A stretch of 50,475 nucleotides of DNA from JBCDBY01 sp039182715 (GTDB taxonomy: Bacteria > Planctomycetota > PLA2), in NCBI GenBank assembly GCA_039182715.1, contig JBCDBY010000001.1, positions 1 through 50,475 of the forward strand, given 5' to 3'. Shown here in pieces: positions 25,437 through 33,123 of this stretch. The position numbers and the translations under genes are program-made. Under the pieces are notes generated by a model. That model searched no databases and had not been told where the DNA came from. It saw nothing but the letters and a program-made list of their open reading frames with translations. The first letter of the stretch is position 1, and each line of letters begins with the position of its first letter.

Positions 25437-25967
25437 TCAACCGGCACTCGATACGACCACGCGCACGAGTCGTGCCAGCAACTCCGGATCGTCGATCCGT
25501 GCCGCGCGTAGCCGACGCTCGACCTCGCCGCGGACTTCCGCGTGCGCGGCGCGCGCATCGGTCGACTCGTGCCGCAGACGCCGGGCCGCATCGCCCAGCG
25601 CGGCGCAGCAGTGCGCCAGGGCGTCGTAGATCGCCTCGCGCTGCGCGCGGTCGAGTTCCGGCGGCGCCGGCATGTGCGCGAAGTACTTCACGAGCCGTCG
25701 CTGCGAAACCGGCTCGCCGGCCGCGGGCGTCCCGGCACGGGAGGCGCCGTGAAGCTCCTGCCCAATCGCGCCATCGGTGGCGCGCAAGACGACCGGGCGC
25801 GGCGCAGGAAGCGGCGCAGGAAGCGGCGCAGGCAGCGCCGCCGGCAGCATGGCGGTACGCGCGGTCGCCCGCAGCACGCGCTCTCCGGAGTGCGCGCTCG
25901 CGCCCACCATCACGAGGTGCACGATCAGGATCAACAGGTTGAGCATCAGTGTGGTCTTCGTCGGCAT
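25437..25967 (-). CDS. Membrane-anchored protein with proline-rich linker, unknown function
   Basis: 176 aa. Start at ATG 25967 behind GAGGAGG. A single N-terminal helix (LMLNLLILIVHLVMVGA, ~8-24), then a PAPLPAPLPAP linker (~40-53) encoded by a 12-bp tandem repeat, then an Arg/Ala/Glu-rich helical domain (~80-176) with HCCAALGDAARRLRHE. No domain recognised; the helical, charged tail resembles small periplasmic sensors or chaperones in style only. It is divergent from the 26077 gene with 109 nt between. Confidence 0.6.
   Translation of the reverse strand: MPTKTTLMLNLLILIVHLVMVGASAHSGERVLRATARTAMLPAALPAPLPAPLPAPRPVVLRATDGAIGQELHGASRAGTPAAGEPVSQRRLVKYFAHMPAPPELDRAQREAIYDALAHCCAALGDAARRLRHESTDARAAHAEVRGEVERRLRAARIDDPELLARLVRVVVSSAG
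25801..25836. repeat. Three 12-bp tandem repeats in the proline-rich linker
   Basis: GGCGCAGGAAGC repeated at 25801, 25813 and 25825; the last copy differs by one base. In frame, each adds four residues (PAPL), so copy number could vary without frameshift. Confidence 0.8.
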
Positions 25968-26037
25968 GAAACCTCCTCGCCGCGGCGGGCGCGGACCGTC
26001 CGCAAAACCACGCCGCACCTATACCGACGGAAGGCGG

Positions 26038-26068
26038 TTGCAAAAAATGGTTGGCGCGATGGCACAAT
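26038..26068 (+). promoter_or_regulatory. Promoter of the 26077 gene (leaderless type)
   Basis: TTGCAA (26038-26043) and CACAAT (26063-26068) are 19 nt apart, and the latter ends 8 nt before ATG 26077 with no Shine-Dalgarno sequence. Confidence 0.45.
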
Positions 26069-26076
26069 GGGCCGAG

Positions 26077-27150
26077 ATGCGGGCGTGCATGCTGCTTTTG
26101 CTGGCCGGATCCGCCTTCGCGGAACCGCTTTCCAACGCGAAGTTCGCGCTCGTGCCGTGGCGTTGGCCGGGCGCGAAGAACGAGCTCTACGTCCTGCGCA
26201 CGCAAACGCCGCCGCGGCAGCTGAGCGAAGCGCTGGTGAAAGCCGGCATCGACGAACGCGCGATGGCGCTGCTGCTGGCAACCCCGGAGGGTCCGCGCCT
26301 CGCCGCGCGCTACACGCACCGCTTGCCGACGGCGCTGCGCGATGTCGACGCGCGCCAGAAAGCGCTGCTGACGATGCTCGCGGCGAGTGTCGACGGCGCA
26401 CAGCTCACGCTCCACCATGCGCGCGCCGCCGCGGACACCGAACAGCGTCGCAAGATCGACCAGCGCATCCTCGAACTCGAGCGCCGCTTCTGGCTGCTCG
26501 TCACCCACACGCTCCGCCCGGCGCAGCGCGCGGCGCTCAAGCTGCTGCTGCCGGAAACGCACGTCCATCCGCCCAACGGCATCGGCCATCTCTTCCTGCT
26601 CCCGGGGCTGACCGCCAGCCAGGCAACGCGCTCGATCGCGTTGCTCACGGAGTTCGAATCGGACACGGCGCCCGACGTGGCCGCGGCGCAGCGACACCGC
26701 AAGAAGGGTGAGCACGGGCAGGCGCTGCCGTACGACCGGCGCGTGCAGGATCGCTACCGGTTGCTCTTCGACGACTTCCGCGAGGTACTGACGGAGGCGC
26801 AGTGGATCGAGGTACGCGGCCTCATGCCGTTCGTCACGCCCGAGGCACGCAAGCAGGGACTACCCGGCATCGCGAGTATGCCCGGCGTGCGTGCGGAGCA
26901 GCGCCGCCGTCTCGAAACGATGCGCAAGGAGCTGGAGGCGCTGGCGCGCAAGCACAACGCCGAAGCGCACGCCCAGCGCCAGAAACTGGAGAAGGACGTC
27001 GGCCCCGACTCCGCCATGGCGATGATGACGACGATGACCCAGCCCGCCGCCGACGCCAAGACCACCGCCGCCCTCGCCCAGGCCGCCCACGAAGCCATCG
27101 TGGAGATCCTGGACCCGGAGCAAGTCGTGCTCTGGCTCCTGCGCCCGTAG
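26077..27150 (+). CDS. Exported helical protein of unknown function
   Basis: 357 aa from ATG 26077, giving a clean signal peptide MRACMLLLLAGSAFA; in-frame ATGs at 26059 and 26047 would bury it. Mostly charged helices: QRRKIDQRILELERRFW (~125), LTEAQWIEV (~246), ETMRKELEALARKHNAEA (~285). Repeated L-T-x-x-Q patterns (HTLRPAQRAALK, LTEAQW, LDPEQVV) recall Spy/CpxP-like helical repeats, but the length is greater and the match is weak. A tandem CCCCCGG repeat begins right after the stop. Confidence 0.6.
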   Translation: MRACMLLLLAGSAFAEPLSNAKFALVPWRWPGAKNELYVLRTQTPPRQLSEALVKAGIDERAMALLLATPEGPRLAARYTHRLPTALRDVDARQKALLTMLAASVDGAQLTLHHARAAADTEQRRKIDQRILELERRFWLLVTHTLRPAQRAALKLLLPETHVHPPNGIGHLFLLPGLTASQATRSIALLTEFESDTAPDVAAAQRHRKKGEHGQALPYDRRVQDRYRLLFDDFREVLTEAQWIEVRGLMPFVTPEARKQGLPGIASMPGVRAEQRRRLETMRKELEALARKHNAEAHAQRQKLEKDVGPDSAMAMMTTMTQPAADAKTTAALAQAAHEAIVEILDPEQVVLWLLRP

Positions 27151-27182
27151 CCCCCGGCCCCCGGCCCCCGGCCCCCGGCCCC
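27151..27182. repeat. Four CCCCCGG tandem repeats after a stop codon
   Basis: CCCCCGG x4 (27151-27178) plus CCCC, lying between the stop of the 26077 gene and the VIT/VWA promoter. Likely to vary by slippage; no function visible. Confidence 0.85.
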
Positions 27183-27232
27183 ATTTACCCCGTCGTTACG
27201 GCACGCACGCCGCGCTCTCGTACACAAGAGGT

Positions 27233-29497
27233 ATGAGACCGCTCGCGCTCGTCCTCCTCCTCGTGGCTCCGGCGTTCGCCCAGGAGCACCGGCAGCCCAC
27301 TCACTTCATCGTTCCGCAGTCGCGCTCGTTCCGCTGGCAGCCCACGACCGGCCAGGTGAAGGTCACGCGCGTCGACGCCACGGTGCGCATTCTCGAAGGC
27401 ACCGCCACGACGCGCCTGCTCATCACGCTCGACAACCCGGGTCGCGCGCAGGCCGAGGCGGTGCTGCTGCTGCCGGTGCCGGACGGCGCCGCCGTGCACT
27501 CCTTCGACTTTCTCGGCAAGGCGTCCGAGCCGACGGCCCAGCTGCTCTCCAAGGAGGAGGCGCGCCGCATCTACGACTCCATCGTGCGCCGTTCGCGCGA
27601 CCCGGCGCTGCTCGAGTTCGCCGGCTACAACGTCGTGCGCACGAGCGTCTTCCCGGTTCCGGCCGGCGGCCGCCAGCAGGTCACGCTGACCTACAACCAC
27701 ATCCTCCCGACCGACCTGCACCGGCTCGACTACGTCCTGCCGCGCAGCGAATCGATCGATGTCCACACCCCGTGGCACATCACCGTCGACATCCAGTCGA
27801 AGGATCCGATCGCGACGGTCTACTCTCCCAGCCACGACCTGCGCATCCAGCGCCGCAAGCCGACCCACGTAACCGTCCACGTGACCGAGCAGGCGCGCCT
27901 GCAGCCGGGCGCGTTCCGGCTTTCCACGCTGCTGCAGCGCAACGGCGTCGCGGCCTCGCTCTTCGCCTATCCCGACCCGTCCATCGGCGGCGGCTACTTC
28001 CTGCTGCTCGCCGGCGTGCCCACGCGCATCTCGCAGGACGCCAACCGACTCAAGCGCGAGATCACGCTGGTCATCGATCGCTCCGGCTCGATGGCGGGCG
28101 GCGCGCTCGACCAGGTCAAGGCGGCGGCCAAGCAGGTCATCGAGGGCCTCGAGCCGGGCGAGACGTTCAACATCATCGACTACTCGACGGTCGTCGCGTC
28201 GTTCTCGCCGCAGCCGGTGCCCGCGAACCAGGAGCAGCGACTCAAGGCGCGCGCCTATCTCGACGGCCTCGCGCCGGTCGGCGGCACCAACATCCACGAC
28301 GCACTTGTCGAGGCGCTACGGCAGCCGCCCAGCGCCGGCCGCCTGCCGATCGTCCTGTTTTTGACCGATGGCCTGCCCACGATCGGCCGCACGTCCGAAC
28401 TCGCCATCCGCGAACTCGTCGAAAAGGCCAACCCCCACCGACGCCGCGTCTTCACGGTCGGCGTCGGCAACGACGTGAACGTGCCCTTGCTGGACCGCAT
28501 TGCCGAACTCTCCCGCGCCCTGCCGACCTACATCCCGCCGGGCGCCAGCGTCGAGCTGAAGATCGCGCAGGTCTTCCGCCGGCTCTACGGCCCGGTGCTC
28601 GCCGGTCCGCGCCTCGCCACGTTCGACGCGAGCGGCCAGCCGACCGTGCGCCGCATCCGCGAACAGATCCCGCAGCAGCTCGGCGACCTCTTCGAGGGCG
28701 ACCAGCTCGTGGTGCTCGGCCAGTACAAGGGCGAAGAGCCGCTGCGGTTCTTACTCTCGGGGCAGTACCTCAACCAGCCGAAGGACTTCCGCTTCGAGTT
28801 TTCACTCGGCAAGGCGACGACGCGCAACGCGTTCGTGCCGCGCCTCTGGGCGACGCGCCGCATTGCCTACCTGGTCGACTCCATTCGCCAAGCCGCCGCG
28901 GCCGCCGACGGACGCCCGGCGCAGGTCGGGCAGAACATCTTCCACGACCCGCGCTACAAGGAAGTCGCCGACGAGATCCTGCGGCTCTCCGCGCGCTTCG
29001 GCGTGCTCAGCGAGTACACCGCGTTCCTCGCCCGCGAAGGGACCGACCTGCAGAGCTGGGACCGGCTCTACGTCGCCTGCACCGACTCCATCAATGGCCG
29101 CGCCGTCAAGACACGCTGGGGCGCCGGCGCCGTGGCGCAGGGCAAGAACTTCGAGTCGATGAAGAAGCAGCAGCGGCTCAACTACCGCAACGGCTTCCTC
29201 AACGACCGCCTGCAGCGCGTCGAGGTCACCGGCGTCCAGCAGGTCGCCTCGCTCTGCCTCTTCCAGCGCGGCAACGTCTGGATCGACGGCCGTCTGGTCG
29301 CCGGCAAGAAGAAGCAGGAACCGTCGCGCCGCATCGCGTACGGCACCGCCGACTATCACGCCCTGCTCACCAAGCTCGTCGCGAACGGGCAGCAGGGCCT
29401 CATCGCCCGCAAGGGCGAGATCATTCTCGAATACGACGGCCAGACCGTGCTGGTCGACAACAACATCTCGGAAGGGAAGACCGATGAAGACAAGTAG
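27233..29497 (+). CDS. Exported VIT and VWA domain protein
   Basis: 754 aa. Signal peptide ~1-16. VIT domain ~25-150 (VDATVRILEGTATTRLLITLDNP, then SKEEARRIYDSIVRRSRDPALLE), then a VWA domain ~270-440 with a MIDAS (VIDRSGSMAG at ~279, GGTNIH ~350, FLTDGLPT ~376), similar to inter-alpha-trypsin inhibitor heavy chains and bacterial YfbK/marine proteobacterial sortase-target relatives. The tail ~560-754 contains KEVADEILRLSARFGVLSEYTAFLARE, a motif common at the end of VIT/VWA proteins. First gene of an overlapping four-gene operon with another VWA protein and a two-component system. TACACA 6 nt before the ATG may be its -10. Confidence 0.88.
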   Translation: MRPLALVLLLVAPAFAQEHRQPTHFIVPQSRSFRWQPTTGQVKVTRVDATVRILEGTATTRLLITLDNPGRAQAEAVLLLPVPDGAAVHSFDFLGKASEPTAQLLSKEEARRIYDSIVRRSRDPALLEFAGYNVVRTSVFPVPAGGRQQVTLTYNHILPTDLHRLDYVLPRSESIDVHTPWHITVDIQSKDPIATVYSPSHDLRIQRRKPTHVTVHVTEQARLQPGAFRLSTLLQRNGVAASLFAYPDPSIGGGYFLLLAGVPTRISQDANRLKREITLVIDRSGSMAGGALDQVKAAAKQVIEGLEPGETFNIIDYSTVVASFSPQPVPANQEQRLKARAYLDGLAPVGGTNIHDALVEALRQPPSAGRLPIVLFLTDGLPTIGRTSELAIRELVEKANPHRRRVFTVGVGNDVNVPLLDRIAELSRALPTYIPPGASVELKIAQVFRRLYGPVLAGPRLATFDASGQPTVRRIREQIPQQLGDLFEGDQLVVLGQYKGEEPLRFLLSGQYLNQPKDFRFEFSLGKATTRNAFVPRLWATRRIAYLVDSIRQAAAAADGRPAQVGQNIFHDPRYKEVADEILRLSARFGVLSEYTAFLAREGTDLQSWDRLYVACTDSINGRAVKTRWGAGAVAQGKNFESMKKQQRLNYRNGFLNDRLQRVEVTGVQQVASLCLFQRGNVWIDGRLVAGKKKQEPSRRIAYGTADYHALLTKLVANGQQGLIARKGEIILEYDGQTVLVDNNISEGKTDEDK

Positions 29498-30617
29498 CCT
29501 CCTCCTCGCGGCCCTGCTGTTCTTTTCCGCGCGCGCCGACGCGTGCGGCGACTACGCCAACCTCGAGCAGCGCAAGACGATCGACGTCGCCATCTGCCTC
29601 GACGTGTCGGGCAGCATGTCCGGCCTGATCAACTCCGCCCGCGCCAAGCTCTGGGCGATCGTCAACGACCTCGCGCTCGCCAAGCCGACCCCGCGCCTGC
29701 GGGTTGCGCTGCTCACCTTCGGCCACTCCAGCTACCGCGCCGAGGACGGCTGGGTGCGTGTCGACGTCGACCTGACCGAAGACCTCGACCTGATCTCGCA
29801 GAAGCTCTTTGCGCTGACGACCAACGGCGGGACGGAGCTGGTCGGCCGCGTCATGCAGGCGTCGCTCGACAAGCTGTCGTGGACCAAGTCCAAGAGCACG
29901 CTCAAGCTCATCATCGTGGCGGGCAACGAGTCGGCCGACCAGGACAAGACGGTCGACTACCGTCTCATGAGCAAGCGCGCGATCGAAAGCGGCATCATGG
30001 TCAACGCGATCTACTGCGGCAACCCGGCCGATGACATCGCGCCGGGCTGGAAGGACGTTTCGCTGCGCGCGGACGGACACTTCGCCTGCATCGACCAGAA
30101 CCGCGGCACCGTCACCATCGCGACCCCGTTCGACAAGCGCATCGCCGAGCTCTCGACCGCGATGAACGCCACCTACATCCCGCTCGGCTCGGCCGGCAAG
30201 AAGGGCGCTGCGAACCAGAAGGTCCAGGACCGTAACGCGGCGGAGCTGGGCATGGCCATCGAGGCGGCGCGCGCGCAGTCGAAGAGCACCGCGCTCTACC
30301 GCTGCACCTGGTGCCTGGTCGATTCCTACCTCGACAAGAGCGTCGACCTGACCAAGATCAAGCAGGAGGATCTTCCCGAGGCGCTGCGCGGCAAGAGCAT
30401 CGAGGAACTTCGCACGCACATCGAGCAGACGCACAAGGAGCGGCAGGCGTACCGCAAGCAGATCGCCGAGCTGAACAGCAAGCGCGCCGCGTTCGTCGCC
30501 GCCGAGGCGAAGAAGAAGAACCTGAGCGACGACCAGGCGTTCGACAAGGCGGTCCGCGCAGCCATTCGCGCGCAGGCGGCGCAGAAGGGGTACGCTTTCC
30601 AGGAGGCCGCCAAGTGA
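29484..30617 (+). CDS. Exported VWA domain protein
   Basis: 377 aa. Signal peptide ~1-20, then CGDY at the likely mature end. The VWA domain ~30-210 has MIDAS DVSGSMSG (~39) and NGGTELVG (~113). Instead of the usual T-D-G loop it reads VAGNESADQ (~145), as in some metal-independent or divergent VWAs. The C-terminal part ~280-377 is a charged helical region (RTHIEQTHKERQAYRKQI). The start overlaps the VIT/VWA gene by 14 nt and has GGAAGGGAAG upstream; the stop overlaps the response regulator (GTGA). Likely a periplasmic partner of the neighbouring sensor or VIT protein. Confidence 0.85.
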   Translation: MKTSSLLLAALLFFSARADACGDYANLEQRKTIDVAICLDVSGSMSGLINSARAKLWAIVNDLALAKPTPRLRVALLTFGHSSYRAEDGWVRVDVDLTEDLDLISQKLFALTTNGGTELVGRVMQASLDKLSWTKSKSTLKLIIVAGNESADQDKTVDYRLMSKRAIESGIMVNAIYCGNPADDIAPGWKDVSLRADGHFACIDQNRGTVTIATPFDKRIAELSTAMNATYIPLGSAGKKGAANQKVQDRNAAELGMAIEAARAQSKSTALYRCTWCLVDSYLDKSVDLTKIKQEDLPEALRGKSIEELRTHIEQTHKERQAYRKQIAELNSKRAAFVAAEAKKKNLSDDQAFDKAVRAAIRAQAAQKGYAFQEAAK

Positions 30618-31291
30618 CCCGACGCACCGTACTCGTGATCGAGGATGACCCCGCCATCCGGCGCGGCATCCTCGACACGCTGTCGGCGGGCGGCTACCTC
30701 ACCCTGGAGGAGACCGACGGCGAGGCGGGCCTGCAGACCGCGCTCGCGGCCGAGTACGACCTGCTGCTGCTCGACATCATGCTGCCGCGGCGCGACGGCT
30801 ACGAACTGCTCGAGACGCTGCGCCGCAGCCGGCCCGGCGTGCCGGTCATCATGCTCACCGCGCGCGGCGATGAGAACGACCGCGTGCGCGGGCTGAAGGC
30901 CGGCGCGGACGACTACGTCGTGAAGCCGTTCTCGGCGCTCGAACTGCTCGCGCGGGTCGAAGCGGTGCTGCGCCGCAGCGCCGAACGCTGCGACGTGCAC
31001 GGCGCGATCCAGATCGAGGGGCGCACGGTCGATCTGGAGCAGCAGCGCATCACCTTCGCGAACGGCGAGAGCTGCGACATCTCCCGCAAGGAGACGGAGC
31101 TGCTGCAATACCTCGCCGGAAGCCGCGACCGGCCGGTCGGCCGCGACGAGCTGCTCCAGCACGTCTGGGGCCTCGACCCGCGCGGCGTCGAAACGCGCAC
31201 CATCGACATGCACATCGCGCGGCTGCGCGAGAAGCTGGGCGACGCCACGCTGATTCGCACCGTGCGCGGGAAGGGCTATCAACTCGCGTGA
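30614..31291 (+). CDS. OmpR-family response regulator
   Basis: 225 aa from GTG 30614, with AGGAGG 7 nt upstream. Receiver domain: DD pair in LVIEDDPA, phospho-acceptor in LLLDIMLPRRDGYE (~54), Thr in MLTARGDE, Lys in YVVKPFSALELLARV (~104). The winged-helix output ~130-225 has KETELLQYLAGSRDRPVGRDELLQHVWG in pieces and TIDMHIARLREKLG, ending VRGKGYQLA. Paired with the kinase that follows by a GTGA overlap. Confidence 0.95.
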   Translation: MTRRTVLVIEDDPAIRRGILDTLSAGGYLTLEETDGEAGLQTALAAEYDLLLLDIMLPRRDGYELLETLRRSRPGVPVIMLTARGDENDRVRGLKAGADDYVVKPFSALELLARVEAVLRRSAERCDVHGAIQIEGRTVDLEQQRITFANGESCDISRKETELLQYLAGSRDRPVGRDELLQHVWGLDPRGVETRTIDMHIARLREKLGDATLIRTVRGKGYQLA

Positions 31292-32799
31292 TCTGGCGCG
31301 CCGTCTTCGCCGTGACCGTCGTCGTCCTCGCCTGGGTGACGCACGCGCTCGTGACCGCGCAGCAGCAGGCGCGCCTCGCGTCCGACACGCGGCTCGCGCA
31401 CTTCCGCATGAACAGCCGCGTCGCGCTGCTGCTCAACGCGGAGCGCAAGCGCGCACCCGAGGAGTACGAGGCGTTTCCGACGGTGAAGCAGCAGGCCTAC
31501 GCCAAGAAGAGCCTGCAGAAGATCCAGACCGACGAGGTCATCGTGCGGTCGCGCCTGATCACCGAGAAGCCGGAATACATCCAGCTTCACTTCCTGGTGG
31601 GTCGCGACGGCGAAATCCGCTCGCCGCAGGTGCCGCTCGGCATCTACCAGGAGCTGACGGTGCCCGAGACGCTTTCGCAGGCGCAGTTCGAGGCCAACTG
31701 CCGCGTGCTGCAGACGGTGCAGCAGGAGATCGATCCGCGCCAGCTCGGCCTCGACCTGGAGAAGGCGCAGATGCGCTCGCGCCGGCCGCAGCAGGGCTGG
31801 ATCGCCGACGAGCCGCGGCGCGGTTCGCTCGAGCCGCTCTGGGTCGGCGAACGTCTCTACTTCGTGCGCCGTTCGGCCGACCGGCTGGAGGGCTTCCTCG
31901 TCGATTGGGACCGCTTGCACGACAGCCTCCTCGAGGAGGTCGACGATCTCTTTCCCGAAGCGGCGCTGACCCCGTCGCGCGGGGAAGCGGACGAGAACGA
32001 CCTCTATGCGATTCCCGCGCGCTTCACGCCCGGCGCGATGGCGCACGGGTTCCGATTCGACATGAAGTACGTCGGCATCGGGCTCATGTGGCTGCTCGTC
32101 TTCAGCACGTTGGGACTGCACCTGCGCACGCTGCGCAAGGCGGAACGTCAGCGCCAGTTCGCCAGCCACGTGACGCACGAGCTGCGCAGCCCGCTCACGA
32201 CGTTCAGCCTCTATACCGATCTGCTCGCCGAGGACATGGTGCCCGACGAGGCGAAGCGCCGCGCGCACGTCGAAACGCTGCGCGAGGAGTCGAAGCGCAT
32301 GGGCAAGATGATCGAGAACGTCATCGCCCAGTCGGAGCTGGAGAAGGGGCGCGCGCGCATCGAGATGCGGCCGGTGCGCGTCGGCGAGCTGCTCGAAGAG
32401 CTGCGGCCGAGTCTCGAGAAGCTGTGCGACCCGTACGACGTGCAGCTCGCCGTCGAGCCCGGCGGCGCCGCGGACGCGACGATCACCGTCGACCCCGCCG
32501 CGGTCCACCGCATCCTCACCAACCTCGTCGAGAACGCGTGCAAGTACGGCGCCTCGCCGGTCTCCATCACCGCGGAGCGCGAGGCGGGCCACGTCCACAT
32601 CCGCGTGCGCGACGAGGGTCCGGGCGTCCCGCGCCCGCAGGCAAAGGCGATCTTCCGCGCCTACGACCGGGGCGGCCGCAACGAGACGGACACCGCGCGC
32701 GGCATCGGCCTCGGCCTGCCGCTGAGCCGCGAACTCGCCCGCTGCATGCACGGCGACCTCGTCCTCGAGTCCCCGACCGTCTTCCGCCTCACTTTCTGA
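31288..32799 (+). CDS. Membrane sensor histidine kinase
   Basis: 503 aa from GTG 31288. TM1 ~3-22, a ~235-residue extracytoplasmic sensor without recognised domain, TM2 ~262-282 (YVGIGLMWLLVFSTLGLHL). HisKA H-box FASHVTHELRSPLTTF (~297), N-box NLVENACKYG, G-boxes DEGPGVP and GIGLGLPLS. The sensor faces the same compartment as the two VWA proteins encoded upstream, which makes them candidates for ligands or modulators; that is inference. A hairpin (32863-32882) follows the stop. Confidence 0.93.
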   Translation: MIWRAVFAVTVVVLAWVTHALVTAQQQARLASDTRLAHFRMNSRVALLLNAERKRAPEEYEAFPTVKQQAYAKKSLQKIQTDEVIVRSRLITEKPEYIQLHFLVGRDGEIRSPQVPLGIYQELTVPETLSQAQFEANCRVLQTVQQEIDPRQLGLDLEKAQMRSRRPQQGWIADEPRRGSLEPLWVGERLYFVRRSADRLEGFLVDWDRLHDSLLEEVDDLFPEAALTPSRGEADENDLYAIPARFTPGAMAHGFRFDMKYVGIGLMWLLVFSTLGLHLRTLRKAERQRQFASHVTHELRSPLTTFSLYTDLLAEDMVPDEAKRRAHVETLREESKRMGKMIENVIAQSELEKGRARIEMRPVRVGELLEELRPSLEKLCDPYDVQLAVEPGGAADATITVDPAAVHRILTNLVENACKYGASPVSITAEREAGHVHIRVRDEGPGVPRPQAKAIFRAYDRGGRNETDTARGIGLGLPLSRELARCMHGDLVLESPTVFRLTF

Positions 32800-32862
32800 T
32801 GCACCTCTTCCATCAGGAGAGCGCCGTAAGCCCATCAGGGATAGGCAGTTGCGACGACCGAG

Positions 32863-32882
32863 GTGCGGAATCAATCCCGCAC
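32863..32882. terminator. Hairpin after the kinase gene
   Basis: GTGCGG and CCGCAC pair across an 8-nt loop, 64 nt beyond the kinase stop and 10 nt before element B. No T-run. Confidence 0.35.
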
Positions 32883-32891
32883 GAGGCGCTG

Positions 32892-33114
32892 TGTGGAGAG
32901 TCCAGCTGGCTTCGGCCGGCTGCGGGGGAGCTCCTTCGTCGCGCCCCCGCGGGGGCGACGGTATTTCTGCCGTCGATGCTGACGCATCGACGGATGCCCA
33001 GCTGCGTCGCGGCTCCTTGAAGTGAAAACGGGCCACATCGGCGGAGCCGCGACTTCGCTGGGCTTTGCCAGACTCAATTCTGGGCTCGGCCTCGGGCCGA
33101 CGGTGAACTCCACA
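32892..33114. mobile_element. Structured intergenic element B, related to element A
   Basis: This fills most of the 324-bp gap 32800-33123 between convergent genes; nothing coding is seen in the gap. Ends TGTGGAG and CTCCACA are inverses (7 bp). Next to the left end is CTGGCTTCGGCCGGCTGCGG, and near the right end CTCGGGCCGACGG; both blocks occur at the same places in element A. The interior holds a 16-bp palindrome (32942-32957), a 10-bp stem with TGAC loop (32970-32993) and an 11-bp inverted repeat (33006-33016 with 33043-33053). A MITE-like or structured-RNA origin is inferred. Confidence 0.55.
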
Positions 33115-33123
33115 ATCCGAGTC

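Noticed and set aside
25391..25591. Upstream extension of the 842-aa exported protein
   Set aside because: TTG 25390 has a perfect AAAGGAG and begins the signal peptide; the extension would cover the promoter-side gap and part of the 25437 gene.
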